NCBI GenBank assembly: GCA_944381495.1
Contig: CALWLJ010000019.1
Span: 1-64,000, forward strand
Direction of reading: 5' to 3'
DNA from: an uncultured Mediterraneibacter sp.
GTDB taxonomy: Bacteria; Bacillota; Clostridia; Lachnospirales; Lachnospiraceae
Length of the DNA stretch: 64,000 nt
Under the pieces are notes generated by a model. That model saw only the letters and a program-made list of their open reading frames with translations. It was not told where the DNA came from and did not search any database. This document shows, one piece after another, positions 54,664 through 64,000 of this stretch (position 1 is its first letter; every line of letters starts with the position of its first letter). A program made the translations under genes and the position numbers.

Positions 54664-55149
54664 ATGACGAAAGATGTATTAGTCAGTATTTCCGGAAAAC
54701 ATATGGGTATTGTTTCCCAGCCGGACGAAGTGATAGAAGCGGTAGGGACCGATGATGATGAGATTGAGGTTGTCACTCCGGCAAGTTATTACTGCAGGAA
54801 CGGCAAGCATTATATTATCTATGATGAAGTGATGGAAGGGATGCCCGGCACGATTAAGAATAAGATTAAGATCAGCGGCCAGGACAGTCTGGAGATCATG
54901 AAAACCGGTATGTCTAATTCTCATATGGTTTTTGAGAAAAACAAGAAAAATCTTACTTATTATCGTACACCTTATGGACAGATGCTGGTGGGAGTCAACA
55001 CAAGGGATATGCAGATCAGTGTGAAAGAAGACAAGATCGATGTTCTTGTGAGCTATGAGCTTGATGTGAATCATGAACCGCTGGCAGACTGTAAGATCAG
55101 AATGAATATAACATCAAAGGAATGTGCAGATTTTCTGAAAAGCTCCTAG
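54664..55149 (+). CDS. DUF1934 (YwiB-like) beta-barrel protein
   Basis: 161 residues, starting 1 base after murI. Alternating beta strands without catalytic motifs: VLVSISGKH, a GKHYIIYDEVMEGMPG hairpin, then LEIMKTGMSNSHMVF, YYRTPYGQMLVGVNT and a C-terminal LDVNHEPLADCKIRMNITS. This is the calycin-like DUF1934 fold of B. subtilis YwiB. No activity is known; the small barrel could bind a lipid or metabolite. A strong terminator follows. Confidence 0.8.
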   Translation: MTKDVLVSISGKHMGIVSQPDEVIEAVGTDDDEIEVVTPASYYCRNGKHYIIYDEVMEGMPGTIKNKIKISGQDSLEIMKTGMSNSHMVFEKNKKNLTYYRTPYGQMLVGVNTRDMQISVKEDKIDVLVSYELDVNHEPLADCKIRMNITSKECADFLKSS

Positions 55150-55192
55150 ATTTTATCATATCAGATTTTTATAAGTTATCAGAAGAAATAAA

Positions 55193-55242
55193 AAATCCGG
55201 CGTCCTTTCTCTTGAGGAGAAGACGCCGGATCATTTTATTTA
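55193..55242. terminator. bidirectional terminator
   Basis: AAAAAATCCGGCGTC...GACGCCGGATCATTTTATTT; a 10-bp perfect stem between the convergent DUF1934 and 149-residue genes, with A-run on one side and T-rich tail on the other. Confidence 0.85.
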
Positions 55243-55247
55243 TCTGA

Positions 55248-55697
55248 TTATTTTTTCTCTTTTTTGAATCTGTCCAGAAATCCTTTTTTCTTTTCCGGTA
55301 CTGCGATGGAACCGCCCCGTACACTCTTGATCCCGGTTATGTAAATTCCGCTGACAACTGCTTTTACTTCTTTTTTTACCGGTATCACTTCAAAAACCTT
55401 TGCGTCGCACATCAGAGTCATGATCCTGGGACCGATCTTGGCCTTTACAACCGGAACCTTTGTACCTCTGAGATACTTCGGGGTGTTTTCCAGGACAACT
55501 GTCGGAAGGCCTGCCTCTTTCAGCTTCATTTTCTTTTTATCAATAACAAGCATACTGACTGTCTGCGCTGCCGCCTCCATCTGCTCCTGCTGTTCAGCCT
55601 GCTTTTTCTGTGCTCTCTTTCCGAAGAAATATAATCCGATACATGCTCCGATCAGAACGATAATGACAATGAGCATGACAATAGCTGGTGTACTCAC
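55248..55697 (-). CDS. single-pass membrane protein of unknown function
   Basis: 149 residues. One N-terminal membrane helix (residues ~5-26, rich in Ile/Val) is followed by a charged, Gln-rich segment and a beta-rich basic domain (~45-125: MLVIDKKKMKLKEAGLP, KVPVVKAKIGPRIMTL, FEVIPVKKEVKAVV). The C terminus is very basic (KKKGFLDRFKKEKK). I do not recognise the family. It seems to expose the basic domain to the cytoplasm. GGAGGGT lies before the ATG. It converges on the DUF1934 gene. Confidence 0.7.
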   Translation of the reverse strand: MSTPAIVMLIVIIVLIGACIGLYFFGKRAQKKQAEQQEQMEAAAQTVSMLVIDKKKMKLKEAGLPTVVLENTPKYLRGTKVPVVKAKIGPRIMTLMCDAKVFEVIPVKKEVKAVVSGIYITGIKSVRGGSIAVPEKKKGFLDRFKKEKK

Positions 55698-55871
55698 TTT
55701 AGAACCCTCCTAAATACTCTGTTTTCCGCAGTTCTGCACGTAGTATTGTAACATTGTTTTTTGTGAAGTGCAATATCATTTGTGGTTTTTGGGGGTTACT
55801 TTTCAGGGCAAAAGCTAGTATACTGTATATAGTGGCGTTTTTTGTCACTACATAAGAAAAGGAGTTTTATC

Positions 55872-57347
55872 ATGGCAGAAAATATCTGGAACGGAGCTGT
55901 GACGATATACTATTTCATTATGGACAATATCGTCATCATCAATGTTTTCCTTGCCCTGATCATTATATTTTTTCAGCGCAGATCGCCGCAGACCGTGTGG
56001 ACATGGCTTCTGCTGCTCTATTTCATCCCTATTCTCGGGTTTGTTCTGTATCTGATCATCGGACAGGATTTCCACAAGAGCAGGATGTTCAAGGCAAAGG
56101 AAATAGAAGGAGAGCTGAAATATGCTGTCCGGCGGCAGGAAGAAACAATCTATCACAGGAAACTGCTTATGGCCAATCCTGCTATGAACCGGTTCAAGGA
56201 TCTGATCCTTTACAATCTGGAAGCGGGAGAGGCTGTGCTGACAGATAATAATGATATCCGGATCTATACGGATGGAAAAGAAAAATTCCGTGCTTTGATC
56301 GCGGAGATGAAGCTGGCGAAGAAATATATCCATCTGCAGTACTATATCATTCGAAATGATGAGCTGTGGCAGGAAATAGAGAAAGTTCTGATCGAGAAGG
56401 CTCATGAAGGTGTGGAAGTACGGGTACTGTTCGACAGTATGGGATGCCGGACCATGCATAACAGAGACTGGGAAAGGCTGGAGAAGGAAGGAATCCAGGT
56501 GGCTGAATTTTTCCCGGCGCTGCTGGGGCAGCTTCAGCTTAGAGTAAATTACCGCAATCACAGGAAAATCGTGGTCATCGACGGCCGGATCGGATTTGTG
56601 GGCGGCTTTAATGTAGGACGTGAATATCTGGGACGGGATGAAAAGTTCGGATACTGGAGAGATACCCATCTGTGTATTGAAGGTTCTGCAGTCACATCGC
56701 TTGCGGTGCGATTCGTTCTGGACTGGAATTATGCGGCGAAGGAAAATCTGTTTCTGGAAGACAAGCTGTTTTCCATACCTGAGTATGTGAGGCACGGAAG
56801 AGATCCGGTACAGATCATATCCAGCGGGCCGGATTCCCAGACGAAGACGATTCATGACAATTATCTGCGTCTGATTCACAGTGCAAGAGACCATGTTTAC
56901 ATTCAGACACCATATTTTATACCGGATGATTCGATTCTGGATGCGCTTAAGATCGTGAGCCGTTCCGGCATTGATGTGAGGATCATGATTCCCTGTAAGC
57001 CCGACCATCCATTTGTCTACTGGGCAACCTATTCTTACATAGGGGATATGGTGGCGGCAGGGGCCAAGTGCTATGTCTATAATAACGGGTTCCTTCATGC
57101 GAAGACACTGACGGTTGACGGAATGGTCGCCTGCGTTGGAACGGCGAATATGGATATCCGCAGTTTCGGGTTGAATTTCGAGGTAAACGCGGTCATATAC
57201 AGTGAGAGGACTGTTCAGAGACTGGAGAGGGCTTTTGAGAATGATATGACGCTGTGTACCCAGGTGACGAGACAGGTATACGACAGCCGGAGTATCGTTA
57301 TTAAAGCCAAAGAGCAGTTTTCACGGCTTCTGTCTCCACTTCTCTAG
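55872..57347 (+). CDS. cls: cardiolipin synthase
   Basis: Condenses two phosphatidylglycerols into cardiolipin at the membrane. 491 residues from the ATG at 55872 (AGGAG 8 bases upstream). Two N-terminal membrane helices (~residues 10-32 and 43-62), then two phospholipase-D HKD motifs: HRKIVVIDGRIGFVGG (~220-235) and HAKTLTVDGMVACVGTANMD (~401-420). These give the catalytic His-Lys-Asp pairs. Length is normal. A ~115-bp gap separates it from the trigger-factor-like lipoprotein. Confidence 0.93.
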   Translation: MAENIWNGAVTIYYFIMDNIVIINVFLALIIIFFQRRSPQTVWTWLLLLYFIPILGFVLYLIIGQDFHKSRMFKAKEIEGELKYAVRRQEETIYHRKLLMANPAMNRFKDLILYNLEAGEAVLTDNNDIRIYTDGKEKFRALIAEMKLAKKYIHLQYYIIRNDELWQEIEKVLIEKAHEGVEVRVLFDSMGCRTMHNRDWERLEKEGIQVAEFFPALLGQLQLRVNYRNHRKIVVIDGRIGFVGGFNVGREYLGRDEKFGYWRDTHLCIEGSAVTSLAVRFVLDWNYAAKENLFLEDKLFSIPEYVRHGRDPVQIISSGPDSQTKTIHDNYLRLIHSARDHVYIQTPYFIPDDSILDALKIVSRSGIDVRIMIPCKPDHPFVYWATYSYIGDMVAAGAKCYVYNNGFLHAKTLTVDGMVACVGTANMDIRSFGLNFEVNAVIYSERTVQRLERAFENDMTLCTQVTRQVYDSRSIVIKAKEQFSRLLSPLL

Positions 57348-57463
57348 CGGACAGCCAGAAAGGAATCAGAACAGGAGACGAAGATGACAGGGGCAGTTGT
57401 CCGGCGGCATATTGACCGGATAAAAGATAAATAAATCAAAGCGGAAAAGAAAAAGGAGAAAAG

Positions 57464-58525
57464 ATGAAGAAAAAAGCAGTAATTATTCTTGCGGCAGTGA
57501 CAGCAGCTATGCTTACAGCCTGCAGCGGGGAGATATCCAATGATTATGTGACGGTGAAACAGTATAAGAATCTGGAGGTTCCTCAGGTGAAAACGGAGGA
57601 GGTCGACGATTCACAGGTTGATCAGATCATTAATAATGTTCTGGAATCTACGGCAGAACAGGTGGAGATCACTGACCGTGCCGCAGAGATGGGGGACTGG
57701 GTTAATATTGATTTTACAGGATATGTGGACGGAGAAGCTTTTGACGGAGGCTCGGGCACGGGAACGGATCTGGAACTGGGTTCGAATTCCTTTATCGGAG
57801 CGAACGGGGATTATAAGGGATTTGAGGAACAGATCGCAGGTCATAAAACGGGGGATGAGTTTGATATCACAGTAAAGTTCCCGGACAGCTATCAGAATCA
57901 GGATATGGCAGGAGTCGTAGCTGATTTTCATATCGTGCTGAACAGTATTTACCAGAAAAATATACCTGAGCTGACGGACGAGTGGGTCCAGGAGAACAGT
58001 GATACTTCCAATACTGTGGATGAGTACAAAGAAGAAATCCGCACAAGTCTGGAGGAAAATAATGAACAAAGCGCCAGATCCAGTCTGCTGTCTGAAGTCC
58101 AGAGCGCGCTGTTAGAACAGTCCGAGATCAAGGAGTATCCGGAAGGCGCGGTAGACGAGCAGGTCTCTCAGGCAACGGATTATTATACGTGGATTGCGGG
58201 ACTTTACGGTATTGAGCTGTCTGATTATGTAGAGAACTATTTGCAGACCACCATGGATGATTTTAACACACGGCTTGAGGACGCCGCAAAACAGACGGTT
58301 CAGCTTGATGAGGCGCTGAAGCTGATTGCTGAGAAGGAGGACATTGATCTTACAGAGGAAGAGTACCAGGACAAATTTGCCGAGTATGCAGAGTCCGCAG
58401 GAGCAGATGATGTAGATGCATATGTGGAGCAGAACGGCGAGGATGTGCTCAGAGAGGCTGCTCTTCGGGACAGGGTGCTGGATTATCTGGCAGATAACTG
58501 CATTCAGGTAGAGGACTCGGAATAA
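57464..58525 (+). CDS. trigger-factor-like lipoprotein (FKBP-type foldase)
   Basis: 353 residues. Signal peptide with lipobox LTAC, acylated Cys20. The next domain (~80-170) is FKBP-like as in trigger factor: GDWVNIDFTGYVDGEAFDGG, then GFEEQIAGHKTGDEFDI and TVKFPDSY. The remainder (~175-350) is a helical chaperone part like the trigger-factor C-terminal domain (PELTDEWVQENS). The ribosome-binding N-terminal domain is replaced by the signal peptide. It would therefore act outside the membrane as a folding helper for secreted proteins, analogous to PrsA. Known in Lachnospiraceae; substrates unknown. Confidence 0.87.
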   Translation: MKKKAVIILAAVTAAMLTACSGEISNDYVTVKQYKNLEVPQVKTEEVDDSQVDQIINNVLESTAEQVEITDRAAEMGDWVNIDFTGYVDGEAFDGGSGTGTDLELGSNSFIGANGDYKGFEEQIAGHKTGDEFDITVKFPDSYQNQDMAGVVADFHIVLNSIYQKNIPELTDEWVQENSDTSNTVDEYKEEIRTSLEENNEQSARSSLLSEVQSALLEQSEIKEYPEGAVDEQVSQATDYYTWIAGLYGIELSDYVENYLQTTMDDFNTRLEDAAKQTVQLDEALKLIAEKEDIDLTEEEYQDKFAEYAESAGADDVDAYVEQNGEDVLREAALRDRVLDYLADNCIQVEDSE

Positions 58526-58553
58526 TGCAGTCAGACTGAATGATGCATGTCGG

Positions 58554-58573
58554 TCCCGGCAAGGAGCCGGGCT
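58554..58573 (+). terminator. short hairpin after the foldase gene
   Basis: CCCGGC, AAGGA loop, GCCGGG. No T-run; a weak terminator or mRNA-stability element before the epimerase gene. Confidence 0.35.
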
Positions 58574-58620
58574 GATGCGGAAATTCCGCTTTCATAAAAA
58601 TAATACAGGAGGTATTTGCA

Positions 58621-59490
58621 ATGAAGCTGGAAAACAACAGACTCAGTGTAGAGATCGCTGAGATGGGGGCAGAGCTGACAAGGATTTATGACAAGAAAAA
58701 TGGAACGGACGTACTGTGGGAGGCGGACCCTGCATACTGGAAGCGCCATGCTCCGGTGCTGTTCCCGAATGTGGGAAAAACCTATAAGAATACGGTACGC
58801 ATCAACGGAGTGCAGTATCCCACCTCTCAGCATGGATTTGCGAGGGACAGTAAGTTCCGCTGCATCATGGAGAAGGCGGATCAGGCATCGTTTCTTCTGA
58901 CTTCCAGTGAGGAGACGAAGGAAGTCTATCCATTTGACTTTGAACTGATCATTACCTACAGACTGGAGGAAAACCGGATCGTTGTGAAATGGGAAGTGAA
59001 GAATCCATCGGATGAGACCATGTACTTCACTATCGGCGGCCATCCCGCATTCCGTTTCGCCGGAAAGGATGAAACGAAAGAAGATTATCTTCTGAAGTTC
59101 CCGGGAAAAAGCAAGCTGGAATATATCCTGATCAATCCTGCTGAGGAGACAGCTGATACGGAGCATGTATATACGCTTGAACTTCAGGACGAATGCTGTC
59201 CGATCACGGAGAAAATGTTTGAGAATGATGCGCTGATCTTCGATCACGGACAGTTTGACGAGGTATGGATCTGCCATAAAGACGGCACTCCGTACGTGGG
59301 GATGAAGTGTGAGGGATTCCCCAACTTCGGTATCTGGTCGGTGAAAGGAGCCCCCTATGTATGTCTGGAACCATGGATGGGAAGAGTGGACAATGTGGGA
59401 TTTAACGGAGATATTTCTGAGAAGCCGGATGTGAACAGGCTGAACGGAGGAGAGACGTTCGAAAAAGAGTATACGATCCTTATAGGATAA
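58621..59490 (+). CDS. aldose 1-epimerase family protein (LacX/YeaD-like)
   Basis: 289 residues with a galactose-mutarotase-like beta-sandwich. Catalytic region: SQHGFARDSKF (His), GGHPAFRF (His), and a Glu near the C terminus in CLEPWMGRVDNV. The short size and N-terminal MKLENNRLSVEIAEMGAEL match the LacX/YeaD branch rather than GalM. Role: interconversion of sugar anomers, perhaps supporting the sugar genes in this region. AGGAGG precedes the ATG. Confidence 0.88.
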   Translation: MKLENNRLSVEIAEMGAELTRIYDKKNGTDVLWEADPAYWKRHAPVLFPNVGKTYKNTVRINGVQYPTSQHGFARDSKFRCIMEKADQASFLLTSSEETKEVYPFDFELIITYRLEENRIVVKWEVKNPSDETMYFTIGGHPAFRFAGKDETKEDYLLKFPGKSKLEYILINPAEETADTEHVYTLELQDECCPITEKMFENDALIFDHGQFDEVWICHKDGTPYVGMKCEGFPNFGIWSVKGAPYVCLEPWMGRVDNVGFNGDISEKPDVNRLNGGETFEKEYTILIG

Positions 59491-59499
59491 TGACACAAA

Positions 59500-59540
59500 G
59501 ACAGGCGATGCTGATCATGAAAGCATCGCCTGTCTCGTTT
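59500..59540. terminator. bidirectional terminator at the V-ATPase operon end
   Basis: GACAGGCGATGCT/AGCATCGCCTGTC (13-bp perfect stem) then TCGTTTTCT. It serves the convergent epimerase gene and the V-ATPase operon. Confidence 0.85.
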
Positions 59541-59541
59541 T

Positions 59542-60165
59542 CTATCCTTTTTTCATTTTCATACGTTTTATAACCTTCAGTCTGGTGAATTCTTCCCGGT
59601 CCTTTTCCTCCAATGCGTTTGAAATGGTGTACACAAGAGAAGAGTACATGGGAATGGTGATATTCTGCAGGGCATTGGCTCTTTTCTGTGTCTTCTTGAT
59701 ATTGCTTGCCAGACGGTAAGCCGCATTTTCCACCATGGAAAGCTTGATCGTCAGATCCTTCACCTTACGGAATGCTTCCCGTGTCTTGTCGATGGACTCG
59801 TGGGTTGTACTGAAGGAATAAGTGGGCTTTCCGGCATCTGGCACGTATTTTACATGGGGGATCTCAGTCCCCATGATACTCCGGGTCTGGATCGTAATGG
59901 AATTCTCGATGGGAACCGTATATGCCAGCAGTTCTACGGTGCTGATTCCGTGTTCGATATTCGCACTCTGCAGACACTGGTATGCATAGGTGAATGTGGT
60001 ATCGATTTCTTCCTGTATCGTACGGGCTTCATCGATCAGATCCATCAGTTCCCGGATCAGGATATTCCTCTTTTTATCCATCAGGTCATATCCCTGTTTT
60101 GCCAGGGCAAGAGAATTCTTGGCCAGCATCAGGTTGCCTTTGGTTGGAAATGTACGTGGATCCAT
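59542..60165 (-). CDS. ntpD: V-type ATP synthase subunit D
   Basis: Central rotor stalk of the V/A-type ATPase, 207 residues, mostly two long helices. It starts with the characteristic DPRTFPTKGNLMLAKNSLALAK and has the middle GISTVELLAYTVP block; the C-terminal helix (KVKDLTIKLSMVENAAYRLASN) continues the coiled coil. Last gene of the operon in the window, 38 bp after subunit B. It couples rotation in the membrane ring to the A/B hexamer. Confidence 0.93.
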   Translation of the reverse strand: MDPRTFPTKGNLMLAKNSLALAKQGYDLMDKKRNILIRELMDLIDEARTIQEEIDTTFTYAYQCLQSANIEHGISTVELLAYTVPIENSITIQTRSIMGTEIPHVKYVPDAGKPTYSFSTTHESIDKTREAFRKVKDLTIKLSMVENAAYRLASNIKKTQKRANALQNITIPMYSSLVYTISNALEEKDREEFTRLKVIKRMKMKKG

Positions 60166-60203
60166 GAAATCCCTCCCTTTTTAGTGATTTGCCGGTGTCC
60201 TTT

Positions 60204-61589
60204 TTATTCCTCCGGCGCTGGTTTGTAATACTTATCCAGAATCTTTGTATCTACACGGTCAAGTTCTTCCCTGGGCAGCATTCCCAGCAGTTCCCAGCCC
60301 AGATCAAGTGTTTCTTCCATACTCCGGTTTTCCTCCGGTCCCTGGCCGATATAGCGCTCTTCGAACTGTTTGCCGAACTCCAGATACTTCTTGTCAATGG
60401 GGGAGAGTTCATCCTCCCCGATAACGGAAGCCAGGTTCCTTGCGTCCCCTACCTTCGCATAAGCAGAGAAAAGCTGGTTCGCCAGATCCTGATGGTCCTC
60501 TCTTGTATATCCCTCGCCGATGCCGTCCTTCATCAGACGGGACAGAGAGGGCAGGATATTGATAGGCGGATAGATGGACTGGCCGTTCAGAGGGCGGTCC
60601 AGCACGATCTGTCCTTCCGTGATATATCCGGTCAGATCAGGAATCGGGTGAGTGATATCGTCGTTGGGCATGGTCAGGATAGGCAGCTGTGTCACTGAGC
60701 CTTCTACGCCCCGCACGATGCCGGCGCGCTCATAGATGGTAGCCAGCTCGCTGTACAGATATCCGGGGAATCCCTTTCGGCTGGGGATCTCTCCCTTGGA
60801 GGAGGAGACCTCACGCATGGCCTCGGCAAATGAAGTCATGTCCGTCAGGATAACGAGGATATGCATATGCTGCTCGAATGCCAGGTATTCTGCCACAGTC
60901 AGCGCTACCTTGGGAGTGATCAGACGTTCCACTACCGGGTCGTTTGCCAGGTTCAGGAACATGGCCACATGATCCGCAACGCCGCTTTCCTCGAAGGTAT
61001 GGCGGAAGAAATCTGCCACGTCATGCTTAACGCCCATGGCGGCAAATACAATGGCAAACTGTTCGTCAGAGCCGTCTCCCAGAGAGGCCTGCTTTACGAT
61101 CTGTGCCGCCAGCTGGTCGTGTGGAAGTCCGTTTCCGGAGAAGATGGGAAGCTTCTGTCCGCGGATCAGGGTGGTCAGTCCATCGATGGCTGAAATACCT
61201 GTGTGTATATAGTTTCGAGGATATTCCCGGCGTACCGGGTTCAGGGGAAGCCCGTTTACATCCCGTTTCAGTGTAGAAACGATGGGACCAAGGTCGTCGA
61301 TAGGCTGGCCGATCCCGTTGAAAGTTCTGCCCAGCATATCCGGGGAGAGCGCAATCTCCATGGGATGACCGGTCAGTTTTGTGTGGGTATTTTTCAGAGA
61401 CATATTTTCAGATCCTTCAAATACCTGGATAACGGCCCGGTCCTCATAAATCTCTATGATACGTCCGATTTTTCGTTCTGTGCCGTCTACGACAAATTCT
61501 ACAATTTCATCGTAAAAGGCGTCCTGAACGCCCTCCAGCGCGATCAGAGGGCCGTTAATACTGCTTAAGCCTAAATATTCGATTGACAT
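60204..61589 (-). CDS. ntpB: V-type ATP synthase subunit B
   Basis: Non-catalytic subunit of the V/A-type ATPase head, 461 residues. It starts [20 protein letters not shown] and has the nucleotide-fold regions [18 protein letters not shown] (a P-loop-like but non-catalytic site), [14 protein letters not shown] and [38 protein letters not shown] precedes the ATG, 15 bases after subunit A. It forms the A3B3 ring with the preceding gene product. Confidence 0.95.
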   Translation of the reverse strand: MSIEYLGLSSINGPLIALEGVQDAFYDEIVEFVVDGTERKIGRIIEIYEDRAVIQVFEGSENMSLKNTHTKLTGHPMEIALSPDMLGRTFNGIGQPIDDLGPIVSTLKRDVNGLPLNPVRREYPRNYIHTGISAIDGLTTLIRGQKLPIFSGNGLPHDQLAAQIVKQASLGDGSDEQFAIVFAAMGVKHDVADFFRHTFEESGVADHVAMFLNLANDPVVERLITPKVALTVAEYLAFEQHMHILVILTDMTSFAEAMREVSSSKGEIPSRKGFPGYLYSELATIYERAGIVRGVEGSVTQLPILTMPNDDITHPIPDLTGYITEGQIVLDRPLNGQSIYPPINILPSLSRLMKDGIGEGYTREDHQDLANQLFSAYAKVGDARNLASVIGEDELSPIDKKYLEFGKQFEERYIGQGPEENRSMEETLDLGWELLGMLPREELDRVDTKILDKYYKPAPEE

Positions 61590-61604
61590 AGATCAATTCC
61601 CTCC

Positions 61605-63371
61605 TTACGCGTTTTTTTCAAGTACACGCTGATAGAATGCATCAATATCCCGATGATACTGGGCAAACATTTCCAGACGGTCGTTAGGCACATCGTATTT
61701 GATCGAGATGACCCGGTCAAAAATATTTTCCGCTTTCAGAACGGACATGGGATGTCCCATGGTGACCAGTGTGCGGGCCTGTTTGTACAAATACAGAATG
61801 GTATCCATCATCAGGAACTGCTTTTCCAGTGTGACACAGGTGTCGTCTTTGTGAAATGCATTCTGCTGCAGAAATCCAAGCCGGATCACACGTGCAATTT
61901 CCAGAACAAGCTTCTGGTCATCAGGAAGAACATCGCTTCCGATCAGCTTGACGATCTCCAGCAGGCTGCTCTCCTGGTTCAGAAGAGCCATCAGCCGGTT
62001 CCGGTAGTCTACAAACTTGGGAGATACATTGTCCTGATACCAGGGGCTTAAGTCGCTCAGATACTCGCTGTAGCTGGTCAGCCAGTGGATGGCAGGAAAA
62101 TGTCTGGAATATGCAAGGCTCTTATCCAGTCCCCAGAAGCAGCGGACAAAACGCTTGGTGTTCTGGGTGACGGGTTCGGAAAAATCACCTCCCTGGGGGG
62201 AGACTGCTCCGATTATGGTCACGGAACCATCTGTGCCGTTTAAGTTGTGCATCATACCCGCTCTCTCATAGAATGCGGAAAGGCGGGAGGCTAAGTATGC
62301 GGGGAAGCCTTCCTCTGCGGGCATCTCCTCCAGACGTCCGGAAAGCTCACGGAGAGCCTCTGCCCATCGGGAGGTGGAGTCGGCCATGATAGCTACATCA
62401 TAGCCCATATCCCGGTAGTATTCCGCCAGAGTCAGTCCGGTGTATATACTTGCCTCGCGGGCGGCTACAGGCATGTTGGAGGTGTTTGCAATCAGAGTGG
62501 TACGGTCCATCAGCGGATTGCCGGTGCGGGGATCGGTCAGCTCGCCGAACTCCTCAAGCACCTGAGTCATCTCATTCCCGCGTTCTCCGCAGCCGATGTA
62601 GATAATAATATCTGCGTTAGCCCACTTGGCGATCTGATGCTGCATCATGGTCTTTCCGGTTCCGAATCCACCGGGAATGGCAGCTGTACCGCCTTTGGCA
62701 ATGGGAAACATGGTATCGATGATACGTTGTCCGGTAATCAGCGGTACAGAGGCAGGAAACCGGTGATGGGTCGGCCGGGGAGTGCGGATGGGCCAGTGCT
62801 GTGTCATGGTCAGCTTTCTGGTGGTGCCGTCAGAGAGTTCCAGAGTAACCAGAACCTCATCAATGGTATAGTCTCCGTCAGGAACTGCTTCTGTAACAGT
62901 TCCCTCGACATTCGGGGGGACCATACATTTATGGACGATAGCCCGGGTCTCAGGCACTTCTGCAATAATGTCACCGCCATGAAGATACTGTCCTTTTTCT
63001 ACAGTGATATGAGTTTTCCATTTCTTTTCCTTATCCAGAGAGTCTACACTGATACCTCTGGTGATAAACGCGCCTGCAGAGTCTGCGATCCGCTCCAGCG
63101 GGCGCTCGATTCCGTCGAAGATATTATTCAGGATTCCCGGGGCAAGGGTTACGGAGACAGCGTTTCCGCTTGCAACTACTTCCTCACCGGGATGCAGTCC
63201 TGTAGTTTCTTCATATACCTGGACCGTGGTCATATCTTTGTCCAGGGCGATCACTTCGCCTACCAGCTTCTGTTCTCCCACATAGACCATCTCAGCCATG
63301 CGGAATCCAGTGTTGCCTTTCAGGTAAATGACGGGTCCGTTGATTCCATAGATTGTGCCGGTCTTAAGCAA
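61605..63371 (-). CDS. ntpA: V-type ATP synthase subunit A
   Basis: Catalytic ATP-hydrolysing/synthesising subunit. 588 residues from a TTG at 63371. GTG at 63380 is in frame but lies inside the GGAGGTG ribosome site, so the TTG, 8 bases after that site, is the better start. It has the V-type insertion after residue ~110, Walker A GGFGTGKT (~233-240), [14 protein letters not shown], Walker B region [17 protein letters not shown] and [19 protein letters not shown]. Its start overlaps the end of subunit E. Confidence 0.95.
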   Translation of the reverse strand: MLKTGTIYGINGPVIYLKGNTGFRMAEMVYVGEQKLVGEVIALDKDMTTVQVYEETTGLHPGEEVVASGNAVSVTLAPGILNNIFDGIERPLERIADSAGAFITRGISVDSLDKEKKWKTHITVEKGQYLHGGDIIAEVPETRAIVHKCMVPPNVEGTVTEAVPDGDYTIDEVLVTLELSDGTTRKLTMTQHWPIRTPRPTHHRFPASVPLITGQRIIDTMFPIAKGGTAAIPGGFGTGKTMMQHQIAKWANADIIIYIGCGERGNEMTQVLEEFGELTDPRTGNPLMDRTTLIANTSNMPVAAREASIYTGLTLAEYYRDMGYDVAIMADSTSRWAEALRELSGRLEEMPAEEGFPAYLASRLSAFYERAGMMHNLNGTDGSVTIIGAVSPQGGDFSEPVTQNTKRFVRCFWGLDKSLAYSRHFPAIHWLTSYSEYLSDLSPWYQDNVSPKFVDYRNRLMALLNQESSLLEIVKLIGSDVLPDDQKLVLEIARVIRLGFLQQNAFHKDDTCVTLEKQFLMMDTILYLYKQARTLVTMGHPMSVLKAENIFDRVISIKYDVPNDRLEMFAQYHRDIDAFYQRVLEKNA

Positions 63372-63951
63372 TGCCGTCACCTCCTAAAAACATAAATTTG
63401 TCGTATTCATTGCGCAGCTGTGTTTTAAATGAATTATCCATCAGGATATTCCGGCTGCGGATCACAGCCCGCACGCCGCCGATAAAATCTTCCGCGCTTA
63501 TGGTAAGATGAACCCTTGCGGCATCCTCCAGGTCTCCCCTTCGGCTTTCATCCGATGGATTGATATAAATGGTGACAGGATCTGGTCCGGCGTAGCGGAC
63601 AGCCTGGCGGATACATTTCAGAAGAAAATCGTTGTAAGCATCCGTTTTCATATAATCCTTTACGAGGCTTAACGCCTCTTCAAATATTTTATCTTTCAGT
63701 TCCTGCTGAACCTTGCCCCGCTGGCGTTTGATCTCCAGCTGGGACTTGGCGGCAGCCTGGTTCAGAGACAGCCTTGCGTTGGTCGTCTCGGCTTTGATCC
63801 TTGTCTCTGCCTGGTGCCTGGCCTCGGCTTTATGGTCTTCAAAAACTTTTTCAAGAGCCTCGCGGTGAGAATCTATAATGGCGTTGCCTTCCGTCCGGGC
63901 CTGTTCCATGGACGTGGTCTGCAGGTGTGAGATTTTTTCTTCCAGAGTCAA
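63364..63951 (-). CDS. ntpE: V-type ATP synthase subunit E
   Basis: Peripheral stator stalk of the V/A-type ATPase, 195 residues, starting at TTG 63951 with AGGAGG 8 bases upstream. The first ~105 residues are a long charged coiled coil (QARTEGNAIIDSHREALEKVFEDHKAEA); the C-terminal domain contains FIGGVRAVIRSRNILMDNS, typical of subunit E. Bound to subunit G or H it holds the A/B head still. Overlaps the start of subunit A by 8 bases. Confidence 0.9.
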   Translation of the reverse strand: MTLEEKISHLQTTSMEQARTEGNAIIDSHREALEKVFEDHKAEARHQAETRIKAETTNARLSLNQAAAKSQLEIKRQRGKVQQELKDKIFEEALSLVKDYMKTDAYNDFLLKCIRQAVRYAGPDPVTIYINPSDESRRGDLEDAARVHLTISAEDFIGGVRAVIRSRNILMDNSFKTQLRNEYDKFMFLGGDGIA

Positions 63952-63985
63952 GAGGGATCCCTCCTTGTCATTGTTTTAATATGAA

Positions 63986-64000
63986 TTATGCCCCTGCACC
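63986..64000 (-). CDS. last codons of the gene upstream of subunit E (window edge)
   Basis: The minus strand reads GGT GCA GGG GCA TAA, ending in Gly-Ala-Gly-Ala. In V-ATPase operons the neighbouring upstream gene is commonly the membrane-ring subunit K or another subunit, but five codons cannot identify it. Confidence 0.3.
   Translation of the reverse strand, partial: GAGA

Noticed and set aside
1-64000. CRISPR array, rRNA operon or intact insertion sequence
   Set aside because: No regularly spaced repeats, rRNA-like sequence or complete transposase was seen. The repeats found are inverted and intergenic.

Overview
The window looks like chromosomal DNA of a spore-forming, anaerobic gut member of the Lachnospiraceae (Clostridia). 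Four things support this: the B. subtilis-like sporulation/cell-division cluster (hup, rqcP, yabP, yabQ, divIC, spoIIE, tilS, hpt, ftsH), a V-type ATPase operon, the Clostridia-type EndoQ-UvrD fusion helicase, and the cellobiose phosphorylase and GH3/GH13 saccharolytic genes. The exact genus cannot be fixed from the sequence alone. No rRNA, CRISPR array or intact mobile element is seen. One tRNA (Cys) is present.

Layout. 1-3945: end of a sensor histidine kinase, then an ABC ATPase and FtsX-type permease (peptide-sensing/export type). 3946-5260: a 135-nt nested inverted repeat, then an AT-rich two-gene DUF3990/DUF3791 module that looks toxin-antitoxin-like. 5263-6650: EFR1-type flavodoxin/ferredoxin, divergent from an Rrf2 regulator. 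6690-8700: an ABC ATPase fragment, tRNA-Cys and a MATE exporter. 8975-16476: asnS, an SbcD/YhaO nuclease with a YhaN-like ATPase, cca, a CotS-like kinase-fold coat protein, hup and rqcP. 16596-23156: the sporulation/division cluster, ending in tilS-hpt-ftsH. 23219-28748: GH13 glucosidase, pyridoxamine kinase, methionine aminopeptidase and a DUF1015 protein.

29156-41966 is the carbohydrate region. A LytTR regulator and GHKL kinase precede a membrane-anchored, domain-permuted GH3 enzyme whose promoter carries two LytTR-like direct repeats. A tyrosine-recombinase scar follows. Then a cellobiose phosphorylase (GH94) is divergent from a LacI regulator and a sugar ABC transporter. The first permease of that transporter carries a frameshift in a T-run.

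42151-59490 holds EndoQ-UvrD, a second set of large hairpins, an XRE regulator with a glycine-rich decapeptide repeat, inositol monophosphatase, a CvfB-like S1 protein, dnaE, pfkA, murI, DUF1934, cardiolipin synthase, a trigger-factor-like lipoprotein and an aldose epimerase. 59542-64000 is the E-A-B-D part of a V-ATPase operon on the minus strand, running off the window.

The most unusual items are: a family of 135-207-nt nested hairpins in intergenic regions, with different sequence but the same architecture; the frameshifted sugar permease at a T TTT TTG sequence; the LytTR repeats placed exactly upstream of the GH3 promoter; the SpoIIE lacking its membrane domain; the EndoQ-helicase fusion; and the DUF3990 module.
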